From the NCBI GenBank assembly GCA_030607345.1, contig JAUWKC010000005.1, forward strand, positions 1 to 15,454: a DNA stretch of 15,454 bases, in the 5' to 3' direction. Source of the DNA: Planctomycetota bacterium. GTDB taxonomy: Bacteria > Planctomycetota > Phycisphaerae > Sedimentisphaerales > SG8-4. A program made the position numbers and the translations under genes. Under the pieces are notes generated by a model that searched no databases, had not been told where the DNA came from, and was given only the letters and a program-made list of their open reading frames with translations. Positions 7,468 through 14,003 of this stretch are shown piece by piece (position 1 is the first letter of the stretch; each line of letters starts with the position of its first letter).

Positions 7468-8458
7468 GCCGAACGGAAAAATATCCGCGCGAAGACAATT
7501 TCTGGTCCGTGCGTGCAAGGCGGGGCTTTCGATTGCCGCCGCTGCGGGAGTTTCTTACCGGCTTTACGACAGCTCCGGACCAGGACCCGGTATCGAACCG
7601 GACGAGATGGTAACGCTGCCGGACTTTACCGTGATACAGCGGGCCGGTCAGACGATTAGCATCGTCGAAGGCCCCGACAGGACCAAAACCGTCAATAAGG
7701 CAATAGAGCTGCTCGGCGGCATAGAAAGATTTGTCAGGCCCGGCGAAAAAGTCGTGATTAAACCGAACGTTGCCTTTGCGCAGCCGCCTATAATCGGCTC
7801 AACGACTCACCCTGCGCTTGTCGCCGAAGTGGTAAGACTGTGCTACAACAAGGCCAAGGCAAGACAGGTAATCGTCCTGGACAATCCGATTAACGAGCCT
7901 GCAAGCTGTTTCACAATCAGCGGTATAGGCAAGTCGGCGGCGCAGGCAGGAGCTAAAATTATTCTGCCGAAGGACCACTTCTTCAGACGCACCACCCTGG
8001 ATAAGGGCAAGCTTATCAGGAATTGGCCTGTATTCTACGAACCATTGGCAAAGGCCGACAAGCTCATCGGCATCGCCCCGGTGAAAGACCATCACAGGGC
8101 CGGCGCCTCGATGACGATGAAAAACTTCTACGGGCTTCTGGGCGGCCGACGCAACATTTTTCATCAGGATATTAACACCATCATCGCCGAGCTTTCGATG
8201 CTGGTAAGGCCGAGCCTGGTGATTCTCGACGGCACCGAAGTTATGATTAGCAACGGCCCGACCGGCGGGTCGCTGTCAGACCTGAAAAGGCTCAACACGA
8301 TGGTCGCAAGCTGTGACCCGGTCGCGGCCGATTCCTACGGCTGCACGCTTTTAGGCCTGAAACCGGCGGAGCTTGCTTACCTTGGAAAGGCCCAGGATGC
8401 CGGGGTGGGAACCACTGACTATGAGTCACTAAAGCCGATAAGAGCCACACTAAGCTGA
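7460..8458 (+). CDS. Tat-signal DUF362 domain protein
   Basis: 332 residues. The N-terminus carries a twin-arginine motif, ARRQFLVRACKAG (R11-R12), followed by a modest hydrophobic stretch (AGLSIAAAAGVSY, 21-33), predicting Tat-dependent export or anchoring. The DUF362 domain covers about 70-320: VVIKPNV (98-104), GSTTHPALV (113-121), VKDHHRAG (208-215), KNFYGLLGG (221-229), LVILDGTEVMI (253-263) and SCDPVAADSYG (284-294). DUF362 proteins are often found with ferredoxin domains and Fe-S enzymes, but no catalytic function is firmly known. This copy has few cysteines and no CxxCxxC cluster. Its start overlaps the previous gene by 8 nt and lacks a strong Shine-Dalgarno; the next gene begins 10 nt after its stop. 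The tight spacing suggests a complex or pathway with the flanking Fe-S protein and aldo/keto reductase. Confidence 0.9.
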   Translation: MSEPNGKISARRQFLVRACKAGLSIAAAAGVSYRLYDSSGPGPGIEPDEMVTLPDFTVIQRAGQTISIVEGPDRTKTVNKAIELLGGIERFVRPGEKVVIKPNVAFAQPPIIGSTTHPALVAEVVRLCYNKAKARQVIVLDNPINEPASCFTISGIGKSAAQAGAKIILPKDHFFRRTTLDKGKLIRNWPVFYEPLAKADKLIGIAPVKDHHRAGASMTMKNFYGLLGGRRNIFHQDINTIIAELSMLVRPSLVILDGTEVMISNGPTGGSLSDLKRLNTMVASCDPVAADSYGCTLLGLKPAELAYLGKAQDAGVGTTDYESLKPIRATLS

Positions 8459-8468
8459 GAGTATTATT

Positions 8469-10214
8469 ATGAAGGTGGTAAACGCCAGAAGAATAAGCCA
8501 GGTTTTCTTTTTCTCGCTGTTTGCGTGGTTCTGCATCGTGAGCACCGTCGGTGAGCGATTCTGGCAGTTGCGCGGCTGGCCGGTTAACTGGTTCCTGCAG
8601 CTCGACCCTTTGGTGGCAATCGGCACCATCCTGACGACGCACAGTCTTTATGCGCCGCTTTTGTGGGCCCTGGTAACAATAGTGCTCACGGTAATACTTG
8701 GCCGATTTTTCTGCGGTTGGGTATGCCCTTTCGGGGCGATTCATCATTTCGTCGGCTTTGTCGGCAGCCGCAAAAAGCCCGCAGCCGAAAAGATAGAGCT
8801 CAACCGCTATCGCAAGGCCCAGGGCATAAAGTATATCATTCTGGTCTTCTTTCTTTTTATGGCGGCTTTTCCGTCAATATCAGCCAGCCTGCAGACGGGA
8901 CTGCTCGACCCCATACCGCTGGTGACGCGATCTTTTAACCTGGTCCTTGTCGCCATCGCCGACAGGGCCGGCTATGTCACATCAGTCACGCAGCGCTTTT
9001 ACGAAGGCGCCTGGCTGATATGCGCGGTCTTCTGCACCTCTGTCTTGCTTAACCTGGTCATACCCCGGTTCTATTGCAGATTCATCTGCCCGCTCGGAGC
9101 ACTGTTCGGCATAATCGACAGATTCGCCCTCTGGCGAATCGGCAAGAACCAGGCCGAGTGCATAAACTGCAGGTTGTGCCAGCACAACTGCCAGGGCGGT
9201 TGCGAGCCGGCCGGCAATATCAGAATAAGCGAATGCCTTCTGTGCTTTAACTGCCGCGAGGAATGTCCGCACGGCATAATCAGCTACCAAACACAGCCCT
9301 CGATGGCGGGCGAAGTTACCGGTCCCGATATCTCCCGCAGGGGTTTTGTGCTTTCCTTAGCCGGGGGAATCCTGGCTGTGCCGGCAATAAGACTTGGCAA
9401 CAGGCTCGGCAGCAACTGGCATCCCAGCCTTATTCGGCCGCCCGGCACGCTGCCGGAAGAAGAATTTCTGAAGCGATGTATTAAGTGCGGCCAATGCATG
9501 CGGATATGCCCGACGAATGTCATTCAGCCGGGCGGAATCGAAGGCGGGCTGGAAAACCTCTGGACACCGGTTCTGAACAATCGAATCGGCTCGAGCGGCT
9601 GCCAGTTAAACTGTGTCGCCTGCGGGCAGGTCTGCCCCACCGCAGCCATCAGGCCGATTAGCCTTGCGGAAAAGCTCGGTACCGGTGAATTCGCCGCTAA
9701 TGGCCCTGTAAGGCTCGGAACTGCCTTTGTGGACCGCTCGCGATGCCTTGCCTGGGCGCTCAACAGGCCCTGTATCGTCTGTGAGGAAATCTGCCCCGTC
9801 AGCCCAAAAGCGATTTACACCCGCGAATGTTTCGAGACGGTCAGAGACGGCCTCTTGACAGTCAAGAGCGTAACAGGTAAAATCATAGAAACTGTCGAAG
9901 ATGGACTTTCGCCGGGCGAAGTCGCCACCGGCGATTTTTATTGTGTTCTAGGGGATAACGAACCGAGCAAAATCACGGCAAATACCGAAAACTCAATAGA
10001 GCTCACCGCTGACTCACAACTGCTGGAAGCACTTACTCCGGGCAGCAAAATCGAGATTCAGATTAGACTGGCCAGACCTTATGTTGACATCGAAAAGTGC
10101 ATCGGCTGCGGGGTCTGCGAACACGAATGCCCGGTCAGTGGTGAGAAAGCCATAAGGGTCTCGGCAGAAGGCGAAACCAGAAGTACTAACAGAAAACTCG
10201 TACTTGAACATTAA
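8469..10214 (+). CDS. NapH-NapG-like fusion: membrane polyferredoxin with internal Tat motif
   Basis: 581 residues. The NapH-like half has about four membrane spans (9-27, 62-82, 120-138, 181-200), the paired motifs CGWVCPFG (82-89) and CRFICPLG (203-210), and two [4Fe-4S] motifs (C231/234/237/241 and C256/259/262/266). The second half starts with an internal twin-arginine sequence, ISRRGFVLSLAGGILAVP (288-305), then four more ferredoxin clusters: C337/340/343/347, C378/382/385/389, C426/435/438/442 and C544/547/550/554. NapG also carries four clusters. Counting spans puts R290-R291 on the cytoplasmic side and the second half in the periplasm, as expected if separate NapH and NapG were joined. 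About 90 residues without cluster motifs (452-540) separate clusters 3 and 4. The likely role is quinol oxidation and electron delivery to a periplasmic partner. It is spaced 10 nt from DUF362 and 20 nt from the aldo/keto reductase. Confidence 0.9.
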   Translation: MKVVNARRISQVFFFSLFAWFCIVSTVGERFWQLRGWPVNWFLQLDPLVAIGTILTTHSLYAPLLWALVTIVLTVILGRFFCGWVCPFGAIHHFVGFVGSRKKPAAEKIELNRYRKAQGIKYIILVFFLFMAAFPSISASLQTGLLDPIPLVTRSFNLVLVAIADRAGYVTSVTQRFYEGAWLICAVFCTSVLLNLVIPRFYCRFICPLGALFGIIDRFALWRIGKNQAECINCRLCQHNCQGGCEPAGNIRISECLLCFNCREECPHGIISYQTQPSMAGEVTGPDISRRGFVLSLAGGILAVPAIRLGNRLGSNWHPSLIRPPGTLPEEEFLKRCIKCGQCMRICPTNVIQPGGIEGGLENLWTPVLNNRIGSSGCQLNCVACGQVCPTAAIRPISLAEKLGTGEFAANGPVRLGTAFVDRSRCLAWALNRPCIVCEEICPVSPKAIYTRECFETVRDGLLTVKSVTGKIIETVEDGLSPGEVATGDFYCVLGDNEPSKITANTENSIELTADSQLLEALTPGSKIEIQIRLARPYVDIEKCIGCGVCEHECPVSGEKAIRVSAEGETRSTNRKLVLEH

Positions 10215-10234
10215 CCGTTTCGGGGGACAATTCG

Positions 10235-11500
10235 ATGAAAAAAAGACAAGACCAAATCGACAGAAGGAACTTTATCAAGACGGTCGGGGCTGCGGGGCTG
10301 GGCTCTGTGATTGCTTCGGCTAATCTGACCGCCGGTCCGAATGAGCCCAATGCACCGGAAAAAGCAAAAAAGCCCGTCCTGCCGCAGGTTGCCAGGCGCA
10401 AGCTGGGAAAGCTGACCGAGCTCGACAAAGACGGCAAAGAGGTTCCGCTCGAGGTATCTGAGCTTTCGCTGGGGACAATGTTCGACGTTGGGCAGAATCA
10501 GACGGCCCTGCGGGAGTGTCTGAAGTGGGGTGTCACGTATTGGGACACGGCTCATTCATATTCCGGCGGTAACAGCGAACTCGGCATCGGTAAGTTCCTG
10601 TCGCGCAATCCGCAAATCCGAAAGAAGCTGTTCATCGTAAGCAAGGCATCAGGCGCCAAGAATGTCGGCGAAATTGAACAACGGCTTCAGGAATCTCTCA
10701 AGAGAATGAACATCGACTACGTCGACCTCTACTACGGCATCCACGTCCTGTCTGACCCTGCACAGTTGACAGCCGAGCTGAAAAAATGGGCCGAAAGCGC
10801 CAAGAAGCGAAAGCTCATCCGCTATTTTGGCTTCAGCACTCACAAGAATATGGCCCCGGGTCTGATGGCGGCGGCCAAGCTTGACTGGATAGATGCTATC
10901 ATGACAAAGTACAACTTCAGGGAGATGCAGAACCCGAAGATGCAGGCTGCTATCGACGCCTGCTACAAGGCGGGCATCGGACTGACCGCAATAAAGACGA
11001 TACGAGGCCAGAAAATCGAGACCGAGGAAGACAAAAGGCTTACGGAGCACTTTATCAAGCGGGGCTTCACCGCAGCGCAGGCGAAGGTGAAGGTGGTTCT
11101 CGAAGATAAAAGGATCAGTTCGGTATCCGTCGGCAGGGGCAACGTTCATGAACTGCGTTTGAATATTGCCGCGGCCCTGGATAAAAACAAACTCAGCGCA
11201 GACGATATGAGGGTCTTCAGGGAGGTGGCTCAGGCAACCTGTAACGAGTATTGCGCCGGCTGCGCATCTATATGTGAAAACGCCCTGCCGGATATGCCTT
11301 ATGTCAGTGACGTTATGCGCTACCTGATGTACCACGATAATTACGGCGAGAAGGAAACTGCAAGGGAGCTGTTTGCCGGAATCCCCGCCAGAGCAAGAAG
11401 CAGGCTGCTCAGCACCGATTACAGCCTTGCAGAAGCGCGCTGTCCACAGCATATGCCGATAGCCAGGCTGATGGCCGAAGCCGTCAGCAAACTGGCTTAA
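10235..11500 (+). CDS. Tat-exported aldo/keto reductase with C-terminal Fe-S cysteine cluster
   Basis: 421 residues. The N-terminus has a strong Tat motif, DRRNFIKTVGAAGLGS (R10-R11), and an h-region to about 33, then a Pro/Asn/Glu linker. The aldo/keto reductase barrel spans about 53-315. The catalytic tetrad is recognisable as Asp104 and Tyr109 in YWDTAHSYSGG, Lys137 in FIVSKASG and His170 in YYGIHVL. The C-terminal part contains C336, C340, C343 and C347 (CNEYCAGCASIC) plus C403 (ARCPQHMPI), as in the ferredoxin-tailed branch of the family. Export is unusual because these enzymes normally use cytosolic NADPH. Electrons may instead come through the Fe-S tail, or NADP may be bound before export as in glucose-fructose oxidoreductase (inference). 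GGGGGA (10222-10227) is a good ribosome binding site. It is the last gene of the operon; the substrate is unknown. Confidence 0.92.
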   Translation: MKKRQDQIDRRNFIKTVGAAGLGSVIASANLTAGPNEPNAPEKAKKPVLPQVARRKLGKLTELDKDGKEVPLEVSELSLGTMFDVGQNQTALRECLKWGVTYWDTAHSYSGGNSELGIGKFLSRNPQIRKKLFIVSKASGAKNVGEIEQRLQESLKRMNIDYVDLYYGIHVLSDPAQLTAELKKWAESAKKRKLIRYFGFSTHKNMAPGLMAAAKLDWIDAIMTKYNFREMQNPKMQAAIDACYKAGIGLTAIKTIRGQKIETEEDKRLTEHFIKRGFTAAQAKVKVVLEDKRISSVSVGRGNVHELRLNIAAALDKNKLSADDMRVFREVAQATCNEYCAGCASICENALPDMPYVSDVMRYLMYHDNYGEKETARELFAGIPARARSRLLSTDYSLAEARCPQHMPIARLMAEAVSKLA

Positions 11501-11698
11501 TAACGAAACTCGAACGAAAAACGGATGCATCTCAAGGCTTCCGGGCCCTTGCCGGCAGAAGTCCGTCGTCATAACTAAAGACGGCGCCTACCTTCACTTC
11601 GAGGGTTTCTGCATCTTTTCCAGTGGGAAAACGCGTCCGAATCAGCGAGCATAACCACCGCGATAATAAGCACTTGTGTCCAGGAAGCGTTTATTTTC

Positions 11699-11728
11699 TT
11701 GACTTTGCCACGCCTTTTGGATTATAAT
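11699..11728 (+). promoter_or_regulatory. Strong sigma70-type promoter in the non-coding stretch
   Basis: TTGACT (11699-11704), 18 nt, and a perfect TATAAT (11723-11728). Transcription would start near 11735 and run into the 31-codon ORF at 11773 and possibly on into the trmO-like gene. Confidence 0.65.
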
Positions 11729-11772
11729 AACCTTGTTATCAAAAGGTGAACTGAGAAGTTTTCGGGGTGGCG

Positions 11773-11868
11773 ATGAAGAAATTTTATTATGAAACCTGGC
11801 TTCCGTTTACGTTGAACAAAAGGCGGATTCTCTTTCTGGCAATCGCAAGCTATATCGCTCTGTGCTGA
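11773..11868 (+). CDS. Possible small basic-hydrophobic protein (31 residues)
   Basis: Not recognised. ATG at 11773, TGA at 11866-11868. The product starts MKKFYYETWLPFTLNKRR (1-18) and continues with a hydrophobic run, ILFLAIASYIALC (19-31), i.e. positively charged then membrane-seeking. It lies about 38 nt downstream of the start predicted from the promoter at 11699-11728, with GGGGTGG just before the ATG as a loose ribosome binding site. After the TGA the same frame stays open for 18 more codons (NLSDLSNLFSNCPAPAVY) before TGA at about 11923. It could therefore be a genuine small membrane protein, a leader peptide, or the remnant of a longer gene. Confidence is low because an ORF this short is expected by chance. 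Confidence 0.35.
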   Translation: MKKFYYETWLPFTLNKRRILFLAIASYIALC

Positions 11869-11921
11869 AATCTCTCCGACCTTTCCAACCTTTTCTCCAA
11901 CTGCCCGGCGCCTGCGGTCTA

Positions 11922-11952
11922 TTGATGCGGCGTCCATTATACTTGATATAAT
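11922..11952 (+). promoter_or_regulatory. Extended -10 promoter for the trmO-like gene, overlapping an inverted repeat
   Basis: A perfect TATAAT at 11947-11952 is preceded by TGA (extended -10, TGnTATAAT). A -35-like TTGATG lies at 11922-11927 with a long 19-nt spacer. The start would be near 11959, about 45 nt before the ATG at 12004. The -10 is one arm of ATTATA (11936-11941), CTTGA, TATAAT (11947-11952), which could be an operator. Confidence 0.6.
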
Positions 11953-12003
11953 AGAGACCGCGCATTACGCTTGTCAGGCTTAGTAACTAAAACGGGCTGT
12001 GAG

Positions 12004-12483
12004 ATGACTGAAATAACAATGCATCCTGTCGGGATAATCCGGTCGCCATATAAAGAACCCAGAGACATCCCAATCCAGGGCACCTTTAAGAAAGATGTCC
12101 AGGCATGGGTCGAATTAGAACAGAAGTATGTCGGCGGATTAAAAGACCTGGATGGCTTCAGCCACGCTATAATACTGTACCACTTCCACAAATCACACGG
12201 CGAACAGATTCAGGCCCAGCCGTTCCTGGAACAGGACAAACACGGAATATTCGCCATAAGAAGTCCGCATCGGCCTAATCATATAGGGCTTTCTATCGTA
12301 AAAATCAAAACGATAGACCGAAACAGGCTCTATTTCACGGAAGTGGACGTGTTGGACCAGACGCCCGTTCTCGATATAAAACCCTACGTCAGTCATTTCG
12401 ACCACCGGGACGATGTGAAATGCGGCTGGCTGGACAAACACTTTGAGGACGGAAGCATTCCCGATAAGACCATCTTAGAATAA
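12004..12483 (+). CDS. TrmO/TsaA-family tRNA m6t6A37 methyltransferase
   Basis: 159 residues from the ATG at 12004. The TsaA-like SAM-binding beta-barrel covers nearly the whole protein: MHPVGIIRSPYKEPRDIPIQG (split across 6-26), GLKDLDGFSHAIILYHFH (45-62), GIFAIRSPHRPNHIGLS (81-97), and VLDQTPVLDIKPYVSHFD (116-133). The known enzyme TrmO uses S-adenosylmethionine to N6-methylate t6A37 of threonine tRNA. This copy has the short architecture without the extra C-terminal domain of the 235-residue E. coli protein, so tRNA activity is probable but not proven. The frame could begin at a TTG at 11971, but family alignment starts at Met12 of that form, so ATG 12004 is preferred; the Shine-Dalgarno is weak (GTGAG). 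The NapH-like gene follows after 39 bp and may be co-transcribed. Confidence 0.87.
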   Translation: MTEITMHPVGIIRSPYKEPRDIPIQGTFKKDVQAWVELEQKYVGGLKDLDGFSHAIILYHFHKSHGEQIQAQPFLEQDKHGIFAIRSPHRPNHIGLSIVKIKTIDRNRLYFTEVDVLDQTPVLDIKPYVSHFDHRDDVKCGWLDKHFEDGSIPDKTILE

Positions 12484-12522
12484 CGCAAGGGCAAACCAAT
12501 CGATACAAGCCCCGGCAAAAAG

Positions 12523-13683
12523 ATGAACCTGCTGCGTGTTCGCTGGATTGCCGGTTTGCTGAGCCGGCGGTGGTTTCCTCTTCTGCCGCAGTTGACCATG
12601 CTGGCGGCGTTTTCGATGCTGATTGCCGGCGGCCTGGGCGTCACAACGCGCGATGCAGGCTTCGCGAAAGTGCTCAGAAACACGAATTTGGCCAATCTGT
12701 TGGTCTGGTCATACTGGTGGCCAATAATTATTGTGGCGGCCGTTTTGTTCGGACGCATCTGGTGCATGGTTTGTCCAATGGAGCTGGTGGCCGCTTTGGC
12801 GGTGCGCATAGGGCTGCGACGAAAAGTGCCGCGCCTGCTCAAGAGCGGATGGATAATCACCGCCTTTTTCACACTTATCCTGATTGTGGGGATACATACA
12901 CTGTCGCTGCATCGGATACCTCGGCGGATGGCGTTTTACCTGCTTATGCTGCTGGGCGCAGCCCTGCTGACCAGTCTGATTTACGAGAAGCGTGCCTTCT
13001 GCAGCTATGTCTGTCCGGTCGGGCACTTACTTGGCTTGTACGCCCTTGTTTCACCGTTCGAATGGCGGGCAGATGATATTTCAGTCTGCAAGTCCTGCAA
13101 AACCAAAGACTGTGTAACAAAGAAAAACCGCTACCGAATGGTGGGCCGGTCATGTACAAGTAACCTCTATCCAGCCACAATCAGGGACAATCGTGACTGC
13201 CTGCTGTGCACGCAGTGTCTGAAAGCCTGTCCCAATGATAACATACGGTTCTCGGTCAGAAAGCCGTTCGCGGACTTCTTCGGGCCTATTGAACTGCGGC
13301 CGGCACAGGCAGGGTTTGTTTTGCTTGTCGCCGCATTTATCGTCTACGAGATTCTCTCGGAATGGTCGGTCTCCAAGGCGTTCCTAACCTGGGTTCCCCA
13401 ACACCTTACCAGTGCTCTCGGAGTGACCGGCTCGACGGCAGGTTTCATTTCTGCGGTAGTTATGTTTATTGTGTTTCCCGCGGTCCTGTTATCAGTCACC
13501 GTCGCCCTGGCAAAGATACGCCCAGGAGCGGCGCCGATTGGGACTATCAGCACAACCCTTGCCCTTCTGCTGATTCCCACAATGGCCTCGGTGCATCTGC
13601 TCAAAGCGATACTCAAAATGAAGCTCACGCATCCCATATTGGCCTTACGCACTGTCGGAGCCGCGAGGTATTGCGACGGCTAA
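12523..13683 (+). CDS. NapH/NosR-like membrane polyferredoxin, frameshifted near the 3' end
   Basis: 386 residues in this frame. About seven membrane spans are visible (22-40, 62-82, 110-128, 137-155, 262-280, 305-330, 340-360). The motifs CMVCPMEL (81-88) and CSYVCPVG (160-167) resemble the CxxxCP pairs of NapH/NosR proteins, the first being CxxCP. A Cys-rich region has C189, C192, C197, C211 and a full ferredoxin motif, C226/C229/C232/C236-Pro. The likely role is electron transfer between quinones and a redox partner in the cytoplasmic membrane. The last 20 or so residues (from about 367, KLTHPILALRTVGAARYCDG) lose membrane character, and the true continuation is in the +1 frame (13622-13924). 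Restoring the frame gives about 466 residues. The start has only a poor ribosome binding site. It follows the trmO-like gene after 39 bp and converges on the glutamate synthase-like gene. Confidence 0.85.
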   Translation: MNLLRVRWIAGLLSRRWFPLLPQLTMLAAFSMLIAGGLGVTTRDAGFAKVLRNTNLANLLVWSYWWPIIIVAAVLFGRIWCMVCPMELVAALAVRIGLRRKVPRLLKSGWIITAFFTLILIVGIHTLSLHRIPRRMAFYLLMLLGAALLTSLIYEKRAFCSYVCPVGHLLGLYALVSPFEWRADDISVCKSCKTKDCVTKKNRYRMVGRSCTSNLYPATIRDNRDCLLCTQCLKACPNDNIRFSVRKPFADFFGPIELRPAQAGFVLLVAAFIVYEILSEWSVSKAFLTWVPQHLTSALGVTGSTAGFISAVVMFIVFPAVLLSVTVALAKIRPGAAPIGTISTTLALLLIPTMASVHLLKAILKMKLTHPILALRTVGAARYCDG

Positions 13684-13924
13684 CAGGATTCTCGACGGCA
13701 CGGTCGTACTGGACAAATCGGTACCGAACGCGCTTTATCCGGCAATAAGTTTCACCGCAGCCGCACTGCTTTTGAGTGCACTGGCGGCTACGCTGCTGAT
13801 TTTCCGCAAATCTGCCGCTGTCAGGAATCTCCGCTTAGGTATCAAAGTTCCCCTGCTTCTGGCAGTACTGCTCTACTGGAGCATCTTCGCGTCTATGATA
13901 TTTATGTGGAGGTTCTGGAGCTAA
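13622..13924 (+). pseudogene. Out-of-frame 3' part of the second NapH-like gene
   Basis: In the frame one base ahead of the upstream CDS, 100 codons are open from 13622 to TAA at 13922-13924. They begin SSRIPYWPYALSEPRGIATA and end with two clear membrane spans (residues 41-61 and 75-95 of this piece, closing FMWRFWS). No start codon or ribosome binding site suits an independent gene, while the upstream frame breaks off exactly where this begins. Removing one A at 13621-13622 would join ...AILKM to SSRIPYWPYA. Whether the extra base is a real mutation or a sequencing/assembly error cannot be told here. Confidence 0.8.
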
Positions 13925-14003
13925 ACGCGAGTTTATTCATCGGTTCGGAACGGCTTTTCCCCCAGTCGCCGCTGTCACTGGCAGGAGCCGACACGCGAGA
14001 AGC

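Larger units (their letters stand above)
11501..12003. other. Non-coding stretch between the AKR operon and the trmO-like gene
   Basis: 503 bp. The first 200 bp show no gene. A broken hairpin could form from ACGGA (11521-11525) and TCCGT (11562-11566) with CTTC/GAAG inside, but without a T-run it is a poor terminator. From 11699 on there are two good promoters (11699-11728 and 11922-11952) and a possible 31-codon ORF between them. No tRNA or mobile element is visible. Confidence 0.6.

Noticed and set aside
11521..11566. Candidate terminator after the aldo/keto reductase
   Set aside because: The stem is interrupted by a 12-nt bulge on one side and there is no T-run after it.
10649..11572. 307-codon open frame on the minus strand opposite the aldo/keto reductase
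   Set aside because: It lies antisense to a gene with an intact catalytic tetrad, Tat signal and good ribosome binding site. Its product is rich in His/Cys/Arg without family motifs, typical of a shadow frame.
11863..11923. TGA at 11866 as a selenocysteine codon
   Set aside because: No convincing SECIS-like stem-loop follows, the peptide matches no selenoprotein I know, and TGA is used as an ordinary stop elsewhere in the window (e.g. 7467, 8458).
11722..11937. 71-codon minus-strand frame in the non-coding stretch
   Set aside because: No family resemblance and no ribosome binding site, and it overlaps two convincing plus-strand promoters. It mirrors the 31-codon ORF.
11971..12003. TTG start extending the TrmO-like protein by 11 residues
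   Set aside because: The family normally starts just before the PVGIIRSPY segment and the ATG at 12004 suits this; the extension has no family resemblance.
13611..13624. Programmed -1 frameshift at the A-run before 13620
   Set aside because: The downstream coding continues in the +1 frame, so a -1 slip would not reach it, and there is no proper X-XXY-YYZ heptamer in frame.
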